Part shown: positions 9,379 through 19,305 of the stretch, piece by piece
Numbering within the stretch: position 1 is the stretch's first letter
How the letters are laid out: each line of letters starts with the position of its first letter
NCBI RefSeq assembly: GCF_023821985.2
Contig: NZ_CP098805.1
Span: 3,596,001-3,660,000 of the forward strand
DNA from: Dyadobacter chenhuakuii
GTDB taxonomy: Bacteria; Bacteroidota; Bacteroidia; Cytophagales; Spirosomataceae
Reading direction: 5' to 3'
DNA length: 64,000 nt
Notes under the pieces: generated by a model
The model's input: only the letters and a program-made list of their open reading frames with translations
Told to the model about the DNA's origin: nothing
Databases searched by the model: none
Program-made: the position numbers and the translations under genes

Positions 9379-9422
9379 TAATTGACGTTATAGTTTCCAA
9401 TAGCGAATAGCACGTTAAAAAG

Positions 9423-12299
9423 ATGACACACTACCCTTTTTTATATTTAACTAAAAATCATAAGGCTGCATTGTGGACGGCTTTACTCCTTTTTTTTGCA
9501 ATCATATTCGCCGCAAAGGCCCAGGAAACCCCGCCTCTGATCAACTATTCGTCGGCAATTTACAAGGCGCACAATCAGAATTGGGCCATTGACCAGACTT
9601 CCGATCAGATCATTTATGCGGCCAATTCGGATGGCCTTATGGAATACGATGGCGCTGCATGGAAGCTCTATCCGTTGCCCGACAGACAGATAGTGCGGAC
9701 TGTGCTCTGCGATGAAACCGTTCCGAACATGCTTATGGGCAAAGTTTTCAAACAAAATAGTCCAAAAGAACAGCGGATCTATGTCGGTGGCTTTTCAGAG
9801 TTTGGTTATTGGAAAAAAGAATTCGATGGCCAGCTGAAATATCACTCTCTCAGCAAGAGCGCCAACTTCGCCAGCCTGAAAACAGAAGAGATCTGGCACA
9901 TTACCAAAACGCCTACACACATTTACTTCCAATCCTTTTCAAGGATTTACCGGTACGATGGTCAGAACATTACGGAGTTGAGCACGCCGGGAAATTTCAT
10001 GTTTTTAAGATTTGTACAAAACCGGCTGTTCCTACCAACAATAGGTAAAGGGATTTATGAATTGAGAGGCAAGAAATTTGAAAAGCTGGCCGGTACGGAA
10101 CCACTTTCGGCTGTGATCGTTTCAGCCATATTACCATTCTCGAATGGCCAGATCCTGATCACGACATTCAAACACGGCTTGTTTTTGTGGAAAGATGGCT
10201 TGCTTAGTCCCTGGAAAATTCCGCTTTCGGAAGAACTTAAAACAAACATTATCAACAGGGCAGTAATGCTCAGACAGGACAGCAGCCTTGTTTTCGGCAC
10301 AATTCAATCGGGCGTTTATGTAATTGAGAAAAATGGCAAGCTGAAATATCATTTCAACAAAGATACCGGCCTTCAAAACAACACCGTTCTGGCATTGACG
10401 GAGGACCGCCGCAATCAACTTTGGATCGGTCTGGATCAGGGAATTGATATGCTCAAAATGTCGTCACCCGTCATTTCCTACCAGACCAATGATAATCCGC
10501 TCGGTTCAACGTATGCTGCTGCCATCTGGCGGGGAAAATTATATGTGGGCTCCAATAAGGGTGTTTTTGTAAAAAAATGGCTTTCTAACGAGCCTTTCCA
10601 GCCAGTTCCCGGCCTGGAAGGCCAGACCTGGAACCTGCAAGTTTTTGATGACCAGCTCCTTTGCGGGCATAACGATGCAACTTACCGCATTAATGAACAA
10701 GGCATTACTAAGCTTTCCAACATTACGGGCGGTTGGGTGATGCTGCCCATTCAATCCGGTCAGGAATCGCTTTTATTGCAAGGTTCTTACAATGGATTGC
10801 ATGTTTACAAAAAGAACAGTAGCCAGCAATGGGCCTATGCATATCCCATTAAAGGCATCTCCCCGATTCCGGTCAGGCAGATCGTCCGGGACGAAAAAGG
10901 CGCTTTCTGGCTCGGACATGCATACAGAGGTTTATTTATGGCTAAACTTACGCCCGCGCTGGATTCCGCTTATCAGTGGAAAGAATTCAAGGCGCCTGCC
11001 GATTTGCCCGGTGAATTCGCAGTGGAGATCATGAAATGGAGAAAGCGCTTATATGTTCGTTCTGGCTCCGTTTTCCTGCAACCTGATGCGAACGACAAAT
11101 TGCAGGTCTCCACTGATTTCGCGCAGCATAGTGAAGACGAAGCATTCAAGATCCGCACAGGCGTGAATGGTGATTGGTTCAAAGTGTTCATTAACCGGAT
11201 CACATATTACGCTTCGGATAACCAGGTCCACAACCTGCCGCTGGCGCTGATCCGCAACAGTGAAACCATTATTCCAGTCTCTAAGGACTATTATTTCTTC
11301 TGTCTGGACAATGGCTATGCGCTTTATAACAGAACTTCCGGCGCAAAAAACGTTGAGCCGCCAGCTTCGCCCATCGTCAGAAAGGTTGCTAACCTCAGGA
11401 ATTTGTCGCAATCATTCAGCATTTTGGGAAAGCCCGCGCTTCCTTCTAATGTGCGCTCGTTACGGATCAATTTTGCGTTGCCGGTGTATGGGCAGAGCAC
11501 ACAATATAAATACCGCCTTCGCGGACTGTCGGATCAATGGTCGGAATGGACAGACCAGAATTTTGTGGAGTTTACAAATCTCGAATCCACGAGATACACA
11601 TTTGAAGTAAAAAGCAACCTGAATGATCGTGTTACAGCATATCAGTTCAGTGTTCAGCCTTACTGGCGCGAGACATTAATCGCCAAGATCGTTTTCATAG
11701 CATTAATAGGGCTCGTATTTGTAGGGCTGATCCTTTACCAGGAAGAACGCTTGCGCCGGCATCGGAACAGGCTTATGCGGGAGCAGGAAGAGAAACTCCG
11801 CCAGCAACAGCTTGCTAACGAAAGGCAAATCATGCAGATCCAGAATGAGAAATTGCAGAGCGACATTCAAGGTAAAAGCCAGCAGCTCAGCAACATTGCC
11901 ATTAATGTTGTACGGAAAAATGAAATTCTGGAAGAAATACGGGATGAATTAAAGCAAGTTAAAGCCGAAATGGGCCAGCAGCTCCCGAACATTCATTATC
12001 AGAAACTATTGAATAGCATTGAGCGAAATGTAGCCGGAAAGGACGACTGGATGCTTTTCGAACAAAATTTCGACGAAGTCCATGAACAATTCTTTAAGCG
12101 CCTACGTCAAATCGCTCCCACAATTTCCCCCTCTGAGCTCCGGCTGGCGGCGTGCCTTCGCATGAATCTTTCGACCAAAGAGATGGCGCCTGTTCTGGGA
12201 ATTTCAATCCGGGGTGTGGAAATAAAGCGCTACCGGCTACGCAAAAAATTGGGATTAGGTACGGATGGCAATCTCGTTCAGTTCATGATGGATATCTAG
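9423..12299 (+). CDS. Membrane-bound transcriptional regulator: periplasmic propeller, Y_Y_Y domain and LuxR-type HTH
   Basis: Predicted one-component sensor that ties a periplasmic signal to transcription. In order: signal/anchor segment (about 16-35), a long beta-propeller-like sensor (about 40-640, with repeats such as LALTEDRRNQLWIGLDQGI), a triple-tyrosine Y_Y_Y domain (about 688-735, YKYRLRGLSDQWSEWT), one membrane helix (about 752-771), a Gln/Glu-rich coiled coil (about 772-860) and a C-terminal helix-turn-helix (about 893-958, SPSELRLAACLRMNLSTKEMAPVLGIS). No histidine kinase or receiver domain is present, unlike hybrid PUL regulators. It stands directly before susC in the same direction and is the obvious candidate regulator of that locus. 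Confidence 0.88.
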   Translation: MTHYPFLYLTKNHKAALWTALLLFFAIIFAAKAQETPPLINYSSAIYKAHNQNWAIDQTSDQIIYAANSDGLMEYDGAAWKLYPLPDRQIVRTVLCDETVPNMLMGKVFKQNSPKEQRIYVGGFSEFGYWKKEFDGQLKYHSLSKSANFASLKTEEIWHITKTPTHIYFQSFSRIYRYDGQNITELSTPGNFMFLRFVQNRLFLPTIGKGIYELRGKKFEKLAGTEPLSAVIVSAILPFSNGQILITTFKHGLFLWKDGLLSPWKIPLSEELKTNIINRAVMLRQDSSLVFGTIQSGVYVIEKNGKLKYHFNKDTGLQNNTVLALTEDRRNQLWIGLDQGIDMLKMSSPVISYQTNDNPLGSTYAAAIWRGKLYVGSNKGVFVKKWLSNEPFQPVPGLEGQTWNLQVFDDQLLCGHNDATYRINEQGITKLSNITGGWVMLPIQSGQESLLLQGSYNGLHVYKKNSSQQWAYAYPIKGISPIPVRQIVRDEKGAFWLGHAYRGLFMAKLTPALDSAYQWKEFKAPADLPGEFAVEIMKWRKRLYVRSGSVFLQPDANDKLQVSTDFAQHSEDEAFKIRTGVNGDWFKVFINRITYYASDNQVHNLPLALIRNSETIIPVSKDYYFFCLDNGYALYNRTSGAKNVEPPASPIVRKVANLRNLSQSFSILGKPALPSNVRSLRINFALPVYGQSTQYKYRLRGLSDQWSEWTDQNFVEFTNLESTRYTFEVKSNLNDRVTAYQFSVQPYWRETLIAKIVFIALIGLVFVGLILYQEERLRRHRNRLMREQEEKLRQQQLANERQIMQIQNEKLQSDIQGKSQQLSNIAINVVRKNEILEEIRDELKQVKAEMGQQLPNIHYQKLLNSIERNVAGKDDWMLFEQNFDEVHEQFFKRLRQIAPTISPSELRLAACLRMNLSTKEMAPVLGISIRGVEIKRYRLRKKLGLGTDGNLVQFMMDI

Positions 12300-12361
12300 C
12301 CACATTGTACTAATCCTTCACAAACCCAATTTACCGGCACAAATCCTTGCATTATTCTCAT

Positions 12362-12382
12362 TGATGTAGTGGTGATGTAGTG
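12362..12382 (+). promoter_or_regulatory. Tandem 11-bp direct repeat, candidate operator
   Basis: TGATGTAGTG occurs at 12362-12371 and again at 12373-12382, an 11-bp period of about one helical turn. It ends 5 bases before the -33 element of the susC promoter, the usual place for an activator. The adjacent HTH regulator is the likely ligand; this is inference. Confidence 0.5.
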
Positions 12383-12387
12383 CTTTA

Positions 12388-12420
12388 TTTGATTACTGGT
12401 TGTCTTGGAACTTAAATTTG
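12388..12420 (+). promoter_or_regulatory. Promoter of the glucan utilisation operon
   Basis: TTTG (12388-12391), 21 bp, TAAATTTG (12413-12420): both elements match the Bacteroidota consensus fully. Transcription would begin near 12425, giving a leader of about 45 bases before susC. Confidence 0.75.
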
Positions 12421-12468
12421 AAGACAATTAAATCTTATAATAATTCAATCGACCAAATTATAACCTAA

Positions 12469-15400
12469 ATGAAAACTATTGTACGATTACTGTACATGAT
12501 GGTTTTCCTGTCCGTCAGCCTCATCAGCTATGGTCAGGAAATTAGTGTGTCAGGAAAAGTCACGTCAAGTTCTGACGGCTCCATTCTTCCCGGGGCCAGT
12601 GTTCTCATCAAAGGAACAACCACAGGAGTGCCGACCGATGCCGAGGGGAATTACGCTATTTCAGTTCCATCTGCTCAATCGGTCCTGGTCTTTTCAATGA
12701 TCGGTATGACGGCGCAGGAAGTTACGGTTGGCACACAAACGACCATTAATGTGGCATTGGTAGAAGATGCAAAGGCACTGGGTGAAGTTGTTGTGATCGG
12801 ATATGGTACAGCCAGTAAAAGGGACCTGACCGGATCCATTGTAACGATCAAAGGCGCTGAAATCGCCGATAAGCCTTCTGCTAACCCAATCACTTCACTG
12901 CAAGGAAAAGTAGCCGGTTTGTCCGTTGTGAATTCAGGCCGCCCCGGCGAAGAACCGGATGTGCGGATCAGGGGAACGAACTCTATTAATGGTGTAAAGC
13001 CTGTTTACATCGTGGACGGGATTTTGAATGATAACATTAACTTTATTAACCCTGCTGATATCGAGTCCATTGAGGTTCTAAAAGACCCGTCATCACTGGC
13101 TATTTTCGGGGTAAGGGGCGCTAACGGTGCCATTGCTGTAACCACGAAAAAAGCTAAGGCGGGGCAATTGAATGTTAATTTCAACTCATCCGTAGGCTTC
13201 AAGCAAGTTGCCGACCGCATTAGCATGACCAATGCGGCCCAATTCAAAGAGCTTTATAATGAACAGCTTGCAAATCAGGGTAGCGCGCCATACAACTACA
13301 CAAACTGGACGGGCGACACCGATTGGCAGGATCAGATCTTCCAGAGCGGCTTTTTGAACTACAATAACATCAGCATATCCGGCGCCACAGAGAAGAACCG
13401 CTTCTATATGGGCATCGGAACGGTGCAGGAAGAAGGAAATATCAAGCACGAAAAATACGGAAAACTGACTCTGAACATTAACGACGAACTTCAAGTCAAC
13501 AAAAACCTGAAATTCGGGCTAACGTTCAGCGGCTACCGCGCTACGCCATTTGGCGATAAAAAGAAGAATGTAGGCGGCGCGATCCTGGCTGCACCAATTG
13601 CACCGGTGTTCAATGACCAATATGGCCTCTATCACACATTGCCTGATTTTCAGCGTGCACAGGTGAATAATCCGCTTGTAGATGTTGAATTGCAGAAACG
13701 CACGGAGATTTTAAGAGAATATCGCGCAGTCGGAAGCATTTATGGAGAACTTACTTTCCTGAAAGATTTCACATTCAGGGCTTCTTTATATGCGGATTAT
13801 GGCTTCAACACCATTCGCAACTACCAGCCGCTGGTAAACACATATAATCCCGAGATCGTAGGTGAGGACAAAACGGATGCCGTTGTCAGACAGACCGTTG
13901 TGAACCAAAAGCAAAACATTTTCCCAAAACTCCAACAAGACTATCTGCTAACCTACAAAAAGGCATTCGGCGACCACGACCTGACTGTTTTGGGTGGTAT
14001 AACGACTTATTACCGAAGCTTTGAAGAAACGGCCTCCACAGTAAGACAAGGAAGCAGCTTTGCCATTCCGAATGATCCGCGTTTCTGGTATACAGATAAT
14101 GTGGGTGATGCAGCAACCAGGACTGGTTCCGGTTCTGCCTGGGAATCAGCTACATTATCCTATTTGGGACGTATCCTTTATAACTACAAATCAAAATATC
14201 TGGTTAACGCCTCTTACCGGAGGGACGGAAGTTCCGCTTTTCTCGGCAAAGGCAGATGGCAGGATTTCGGCGCAGTTGGTTTAGGATGGGTTGTTAGTGA
14301 GGAGGATTTTTTCAAAAACCAAAGTGTTTTCGATTACTTGAAAGTGAAAGGTTCTTACGGGATTTTGGGTAATCAGAATATCGATGACAAGTATCGCTAT
14401 CCCGCCTACCCTACGCTTACGGCGGCCAATTCGGGTGTTTTTGGAGAAAATATCGTTGCCGGGCTTCAAAACGAATACATTGCCGATCCGAACCTGCACT
14501 GGGAAAAAGTGCTTGCCTACGAAGGCGGCGTCGAGTTTAATATGCTGAAAAATCGCTTGACGGTTGAAGCAAATTATTACAACAAACTTACAAAAGACAT
14601 TCTGGTTCTTGTGCCCGGAATCGCAGGCACAATTCCCGGTTTGAGCAACCTCGGCGAGGTTAGAAACCATGGATTTGAATTTGCTGCAACCTGGAACCAG
14701 GATGTAACAGACGACTTCTCCTACTCTATCAGTGGTAACCTAACTACCATTAATAACAAGGTACAGAAGCTTTCGACCAAAGGCTATGACATCATCAACG
14801 GTGCATCACGGACGACGGAAGGCTTCCCGATCGGTTATTTCTGGGGTTACGTGCATGACGGAATTTACCAGTCAGAGGCTGAATTCATCAAATCTCCTGT
14901 CAGTACAATCGGAGAAGTTTCACCCGGCGACATTAAATACAAGGATGTTAATGGTGACGGATCTATCACAGAAGCGGACCGGACATTGATCGGGAACCCA
15001 ACGCCTGACTTCACCTATGGCGCTTCCGTTTCTGCGAAATACAAAGGCTTTGATGTGGGTATTGATTTGAATGGTGTTTATGGAAATGAAATTTTCCGTC
15101 AGTGGAACCGTGGCACATTCGCACAATTCAATTACCAAACCGAAAGAATGGACCGCTGGAACGGGCCGGGCACTTCAAACTGGGAGCCTGTTTTGAACAC
15201 GTCACGTGCCAATAACTATCTTCCTTCGTCATACTGGATCGAAGACGGCAGTTTCTTCCGCATCAGAAATGTACAGCTTGGTTACAATTTCACGTCTCAG
15301 ACATTGAAAAGTCTCCGTCTGAAATCACTGCGCTTGTATGTGAATGCGCAAAACTTAAAAACGTTCACGAACAGCACTGGATTTACGCCCGAAATTGGCG

Positions 15401-15483
15401 GTAACACTACTGCTTTTGGTGTGGACAACGGAACCTATCCTGTGCCTGTCATTTACACATTCGGCATCAACCTGAATTTCTAA
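12469..15483 (+). CDS. SusC/RagA family TonB-linked outer membrane protein
   Basis: TonB-dependent outer-membrane barrel that imports oligosaccharides captured by its SusD partner. The 1004 residues show a signal peptide (1 to about 22, ending YGQ), a carboxypeptidase-D-like regulatory domain (about 24-95, VSGKVTSSSDG through MIGMTAQEVTV), a plug domain (about 115-225, VVVIGYGTASKRDLTGS, VRIRGTNSING, YIVDGI) and a barrel ending in the aromatic GINLNF. There is no STN domain, so signalling through FecIR is not expected; the adjacent Y_Y_Y regulator fits instead. susD follows after 20 bases. The neighbouring glucanases suggest beta-1,2-glucan oligomers as substrate. Confidence 0.94.
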   Translation: MKTIVRLLYMMVFLSVSLISYGQEISVSGKVTSSSDGSILPGASVLIKGTTTGVPTDAEGNYAISVPSAQSVLVFSMIGMTAQEVTVGTQTTINVALVEDAKALGEVVVIGYGTASKRDLTGSIVTIKGAEIADKPSANPITSLQGKVAGLSVVNSGRPGEEPDVRIRGTNSINGVKPVYIVDGILNDNINFINPADIESIEVLKDPSSLAIFGVRGANGAIAVTTKKAKAGQLNVNFNSSVGFKQVADRISMTNAAQFKELYNEQLANQGSAPYNYTNWTGDTDWQDQIFQSGFLNYNNISISGATEKNRFYMGIGTVQEEGNIKHEKYGKLTLNINDELQVNKNLKFGLTFSGYRATPFGDKKKNVGGAILAAPIAPVFNDQYGLYHTLPDFQRAQVNNPLVDVELQKRTEILREYRAVGSIYGELTFLKDFTFRASLYADYGFNTIRNYQPLVNTYNPEIVGEDKTDAVVRQTVVNQKQNIFPKLQQDYLLTYKKAFGDHDLTVLGGITTYYRSFEETASTVRQGSSFAIPNDPRFWYTDNVGDAATRTGSGSAWESATLSYLGRILYNYKSKYLVNASYRRDGSSAFLGKGRWQDFGAVGLGWVVSEEDFFKNQSVFDYLKVKGSYGILGNQNIDDKYRYPAYPTLTAANSGVFGENIVAGLQNEYIADPNLHWEKVLAYEGGVEFNMLKNRLTVEANYYNKLTKDILVLVPGIAGTIPGLSNLGEVRNHGFEFAATWNQDVTDDFSYSISGNLTTINNKVQKLSTKGYDIINGASRTTEGFPIGYFWGYVHDGIYQSEAEFIKSPVSTIGEVSPGDIKYKDVNGDGSITEADRTLIGNPTPDFTYGASVSAKYKGFDVGIDLNGVYGNEIFRQWNRGTFAQFNYQTERMDRWNGPGTSNWEPVLNTSRANNYLPSSYWIEDGSFFRIRNVQLGYNFTSQTLKSLRLKSLRLYVNAQNLKTFTNSTGFTPEIGGNTTAFGVDNGTYPVPVIYTFGINLNF

Positions 15484-15503
15484 AAATCTTATCTCATTGA
15501 AAT

Positions 15504-17006
15504 ATGAAAAGTGAATTCATAAATAAAATCTCTATCCTGACGGTTTTCGGCCTGCTGGTTCTGTCCGGTTGCAGCGACTTCCTGGATCGCGAGCCTTTGG
15601 GACGATATGTCGAAAAAGACATTCCCGCAGGATCATTTGACAGCCAGGTTTTTGGTGTGTATGCCAAAATGCGTGCCTTCGGCGTTTCCTCTATGCCTTA
15701 TCTTGCCATCCATAATTTCCGGTCAGATGACGCCGACAAAGGCAGCTCGACAACGGATGGCGTTGCACAGGAAAGTTTCTATGACAATTTCCAATATACA
15801 CAAGACGAATGGCTTCTAAACAGCTATTGGTCAGACCACTATGCGTTGATCATTGCAGCAAACGCAGTTATTTCCGACATTGATTCGGTAGGTGCGCAAG
15901 ATGCGGGAACAATGGTTAATAAGGCAGAAGCGAAATTCATGCGCGCATATGCCTACTTCAATCTGGCAAGAACCTACGGCGATGTTCCAAAAATTGACTT
16001 CAAAGTCCGGGAATCATCAGAAGCGAATATCCCGAAGTCCCCGGTAAACGAAATCTTCGCGCTCATTGATGCTGATCTGACAGAAGCCTCTGCATTGCTG
16101 CCGGTGACGTGGGAATCTAAATACATTGGAAGACTTACCAGCGGTGCGGCGCATGCATTGCATGCCAAGACTCACCTTTGGCGAAAAAACTGGCCGGCTG
16201 CGCTGGCAGCTGCCAAACAGGTCATCACATCCGGCAAATATTCGTTGGTGAGTGATTATGCCAGCAATTTCAGGGAAACCGGAGAGAATAATTCGGAGTC
16301 GGTTTTTGAGCTGCAGGCATTTTATTCCATTACACAAACTTCGTTAGGAATAGATAATGCAATGCACCAGGGCGTGAGAGGTTCAGGAGCTTGGGATTTG
16401 GGCTGGGGCTGGAATACGCCGAACAAGTCACTAGCCGATGCATTTGAAAAAGGTGACCCAAGAAAAGACGCCACCCTGCTTTATTCAGGTCAGGTGAATA
16501 CCCCTTATAATGAGAGTGTGCCACCTGCTACAACAAGCATTCCGAGAGCCTACTGGAACAAGAAAGTATACACCAATCCAGCAACGAGAGAAGCGACCGC
16601 AAGCCGCTTTGGACAATGGATGAATGTACGCGTTATCCGTTATGCCGACGTGTTACTGATGGCTGCCGAAGCTGCAAACGAAGTGGGTGGCGAGCAAAAC
16701 ATCACGGATGCACTGGCTTGGCTGGAAATGGTTCGCGGCCGGGCTCGTGGAACGAATACAGCGATTTTACCAAAAGTTGTTACTAGAAATCAGGCGCAGC
16801 TTAGAACAGCGATCCGCCAGGAAAGACGCGTGGAGCTGGGGATGGAAAATGAGCGGTTCTTTGACATTGTTCGCTGGGGAATTGCGGAAGACGTCTTGCA
16901 TGCTGCCGGAAAAAATCTTTACCAAAACCGCCATCGCTACCTGCCGATCCCACGTCCTGAAATTGACAAATCGGGTGGCGTGCTTGTGCAAAATCCTGAG
17001 TATTGA
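15504..17006 (+). CDS. RagB/SusD family nutrient-binding lipoprotein
   Basis: Surface lipoprotein that caps the SusC barrel and binds glycan. The lipobox is LVLSGC at about residues 18-23, followed by SDFLDREPLG, a standard SusD opening. The 500 residues include the alpha-helical TPR-like core (AEAKFMRAYAYFNLARTYGDVP, near 145) and the C-terminal closing segment with RQERRVELGMENERFFDIVRWG and YLPIPRPEIDKSGG. It is 20 bases behind susC and 42 bases before the LamG lipoprotein. Binding specificity is inferred only from the neighbouring GH144-like enzymes. Confidence 0.94.
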   Translation: MKSEFINKISILTVFGLLVLSGCSDFLDREPLGRYVEKDIPAGSFDSQVFGVYAKMRAFGVSSMPYLAIHNFRSDDADKGSSTTDGVAQESFYDNFQYTQDEWLLNSYWSDHYALIIAANAVISDIDSVGAQDAGTMVNKAEAKFMRAYAYFNLARTYGDVPKIDFKVRESSEANIPKSPVNEIFALIDADLTEASALLPVTWESKYIGRLTSGAAHALHAKTHLWRKNWPAALAAAKQVITSGKYSLVSDYASNFRETGENNSESVFELQAFYSITQTSLGIDNAMHQGVRGSGAWDLGWGWNTPNKSLADAFEKGDPRKDATLLYSGQVNTPYNESVPPATTSIPRAYWNKKVYTNPATREATASRFGQWMNVRVIRYADVLLMAAEAANEVGGEQNITDALAWLEMVRGRARGTNTAILPKVVTRNQAQLRTAIRQERRVELGMENERFFDIVRWGIAEDVLHAAGKNLYQNRHRYLPIPRPEIDKSGGVLVQNPEY

Positions 17007-17048
17007 TAGTCGAGCCCTTATTTTTTGATCAACATTAAACGCATTGAA

Positions 17049-17876
17049 ATGAAAAATATAACATCCCGGCTATGGATACTTGGTTTAGCCGTTTCAATTT
17101 TTTCCTGCCAAAATTTTGAAAGGCCGGAGCTGGTCTTGATTTCCGATGACGACCCGTCATTGAATGGTCCCTTACAGCGTCTGTGGGCTTTTGAAGGCGT
17201 TGCTACGGATAGCATCTGGGGCAGCCGGGGCGTCGCCAACGGGGTTTCCTATGTAGAGGGAATCAGCGGGAAAGCTTATCAGGGTTCTCCCACCGGGCAA
17301 ATTGAATATTCATCTGCCGGCAAGCTGGCAACCATGGAAAGCTTTACCATTGCTTTTTGGATGAACACGGCCAAACATGACGGTGGCGCGCAAAGTGTCT
17401 TTATGCTGCCGAATACGGAAGACTTTTGGGGTAACACCTTCATGCTTATTGAAGGGAATACTTCCAAAAGCGACTCGATGCTGGTAAAATTCAACTTTGC
17501 AGGAAACTGGATCACATTTGATCAAACGAAAAATGCAAACGGCCTGAACAAATGGCCAAATGCTTATGGCAAATGGAAGCACGTTGCGTACACTTATGAT
17601 GGAACGACCTCGAAATTCGCTGCTTATGTGGATGGGAAGAAATTACCGCTCGCTGAGTCTGTTACCAACATTGTGAAGGACAAAGCGCCTTTGGGACCAT
17701 TGAAAATGACCAATGCTTCAAAATTTGTTATCGGCGGATTTCAGCAACACATTGGCATAAAAGCACCTGCGGATGCGTGGATGCTGCATTATACCGGAAA
17801 GCTTGATCAGTTCAGGGTTTACACCAAAGCCCTGAACGACGCTGAGATCACGGAAATCTACAATAAGAAAATGTAA
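17049..17876 (+). CDS. LamG-like (jellyroll) lipoprotein, probable surface glycan-binding protein
   Basis: A 275-residue protein starting at ATG 17049 (MKNITSRLWILG), with a lipoprotein signal SIFSC at about residues 16-20. The region from about 45 to the end is a concanavalin/LamG-type jellyroll, with typical strands GKAYQGSPTGQIEYS, ESFTIAFWMN, WKHVAYTYDGTTSKFAAYVDG and a closing LDQFRVYTKALNDAEI. In PULs such proteins act as extra surface glycan-binding proteins (SusE/F or SGBP role). An upstream in-frame start at 17025 would place residues before the signal peptide and is less likely. No catalytic residues are evident. Confidence 0.82.
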   Translation: MKNITSRLWILGLAVSIFSCQNFERPELVLISDDDPSLNGPLQRLWAFEGVATDSIWGSRGVANGVSYVEGISGKAYQGSPTGQIEYSSAGKLATMESFTIAFWMNTAKHDGGAQSVFMLPNTEDFWGNTFMLIEGNTSKSDSMLVKFNFAGNWITFDQTKNANGLNKWPNAYGKWKHVAYTYDGTTSKFAAYVDGKKLPLAESVTNIVKDKAPLGPLKMTNASKFVIGGFQQHIGIKAPADAWMLHYTGKLDQFRVYTKALNDAEITEIYNKKM

Positions 17877-17883
17877 TGTCGCC

Positions 17884-17916
17884 GGGAGTGAAGTCGACGA
17901 CTTCACTCCCGTTTGT
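17884..17916 (+). terminator. Strong hairpin inside the glucan operon (terminator or processing signal)
   Basis: GGGAGTGAAGTCG (17884-17896) and CGACTTCACTCCC (17898-17910) are perfect inverted copies around a single base, followed by GTTTGTTTTC. It lies between the LamG gene and the first glucanase, so it would reduce or tune glucanase expression or stabilise the upstream mRNA rather than end the operon outright. Confidence 0.6.
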
Positions 17917-17935
17917 TTTCTCAACCGATGCTATT

Positions 17936-19282
17936 ATGACCAAAGGCTTTTTGAAGCACGGATTTTTATTGCTTATACTTTTTGTATCCGGTTGCGATAA
18001 AAAGAATTCGTCCGGATCGGTAACCGCACCCGAATCAGTAGATTCGACCGATAAATTTCCGATAATATCTGACGATGAGCTCCTTACCCTTGTCCAGAAG
18101 CAAACATTCAAGTATTTCTGGGATTTTGGACATCCGGTCAGCGGACTTGCCCGCGAGCGGAATTCTTCGGGCGATGTGGTCACTTCGGGCGGAAGCGGCT
18201 TTGGCATAATGACCATTCCGATCGCAATTGAGCGGCAGTTTATCACGCGGGAGCAAGGATTGGAAAGAATGCAGAAAATCGTGACATTCCTGAAAGACAA
18301 CTCACAGAAATTCCATGGCGCGTTTTCACATTGGCTCAATGGCGCAACGGGCGTTGCTGTACCTTTCAGTCAAAAAGACAATGGGGCTGATCTGGTTGAA
18401 ACTTCTTTCCTGATTCAGGGCTTGCTGACGGCGCGACAGTATTTTTCCGCCTCAACGCCTGCTGAAACGGCTTTGAGGAAAGACATTAACACAATTTGGG
18501 AAGGGGTTGAGTGGGATTGGTTCAGGAAAGGCAGCGAAAATGTGCTTTACTGGCATTGGAGCCCGGATTATCAGTGGGAAATGAACCATCAGATCAAAGG
18601 ATGGAATGAATGCCTGATTACATATGCGCTCGCCGCCTCGTCGCCGACACATCCAATCCCTAAAATAGTTTATGACAAAGGCTGGACCAATGACGGCAGT
18701 TTTGTGAATGGAAGCTCGTATTACGGACTTACACTTCCGCTTGGAGAGCCATCCGGCGGGCCGCTTTTCTTCTCGCATTATTCTTTTCTGGGATTGAACC
18801 CAACGGAGCTCACAGATCAATACACCAACTATTTTACCCAGAATAAGGCGCACGCCCTGATCAATTATAATTACTGTAAAGCAGATCCAAATGATTACGG
18901 ATACAGTGACCGATGCTGGGGATTAACCGCCTGCGACATTCCAAACGGCTACAATGCCAATTCCCCAACCAATGACAAAAGTGTTATAGCGCCCACAGCC
19001 GCACTTTCCTCGTTCCCCTATACGCCCGACGAGTCCATGCAGGCTTTGAAATATTTTTATTACAAACTGGGCGATCAGCTTTGGGGTGACTATGGATTTT
19101 ATGATTCATTTTCAATAAAAGAGCAATGGTTAGCCGATTCCTATCTTGCTATCGATCAGGGGCCGATCATTATCATGATTGAAAACCATCGGAGTGGCCT
19201 TCCGTGGAAGCTTTTTATGAGCGCGCCGGAAATTAAGTCCGGGATGAAAAAATTGGGGTTTAGCAGTCCAAACCTCAATTAG
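17936..19282 (+). CDS. GH144-like glucanase (glucoamylase-fold family), lipoprotein
   Basis: Predicted beta-1,2-glucanase of the (alpha/alpha)6 glucoamylase-like fold. The 448-residue form starts at ATG 17936 and has a lipobox LFVSGC near residue 15-20, so it is probably anchored on the cell surface or in the periplasm. An in-frame start at 17876 would run through the hairpin and put 20 residues before the signal, so it is rejected. Family blocks include LVQKQTFKYFWDFGHPVSG, HWLNGATG, VEWDWF, YWHWSPDY, GPLFFSHYSFLGL, PTAALSSFPYTP and LAIDQGPIIIMIEN. GH144 members hydrolyse beta-1,2-glucan to sophorose-type products; the specific assignment is from family resemblance. The next gene is a close paralogue. 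Confidence 0.85.
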   Translation: MTKGFLKHGFLLLILFVSGCDKKNSSGSVTAPESVDSTDKFPIISDDELLTLVQKQTFKYFWDFGHPVSGLARERNSSGDVVTSGGSGFGIMTIPIAIERQFITREQGLERMQKIVTFLKDNSQKFHGAFSHWLNGATGVAVPFSQKDNGADLVETSFLIQGLLTARQYFSASTPAETALRKDINTIWEGVEWDWFRKGSENVLYWHWSPDYQWEMNHQIKGWNECLITYALAASSPTHPIPKIVYDKGWTNDGSFVNGSSYYGLTLPLGEPSGGPLFFSHYSFLGLNPTELTDQYTNYFTQNKAHALINYNYCKADPNDYGYSDRCWGLTACDIPNGYNANSPTNDKSVIAPTAALSSFPYTPDESMQALKYFYYKLGDQLWGDYGFYDSFSIKEQWLADSYLAIDQGPIIIMIENHRSGLPWKLFMSAPEIKSGMKKLGFSSPNLN

Positions 19283-19305
19283 TAAATTATTTAATCAACG
19301 AAATC

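Noticed and set aside
17848-18339. 163-codon open frame opposite the LamG/glucanase junction
   Set aside because: Crosses the hairpin and the glucanase 5' end in antisense; no domain or promoter support.
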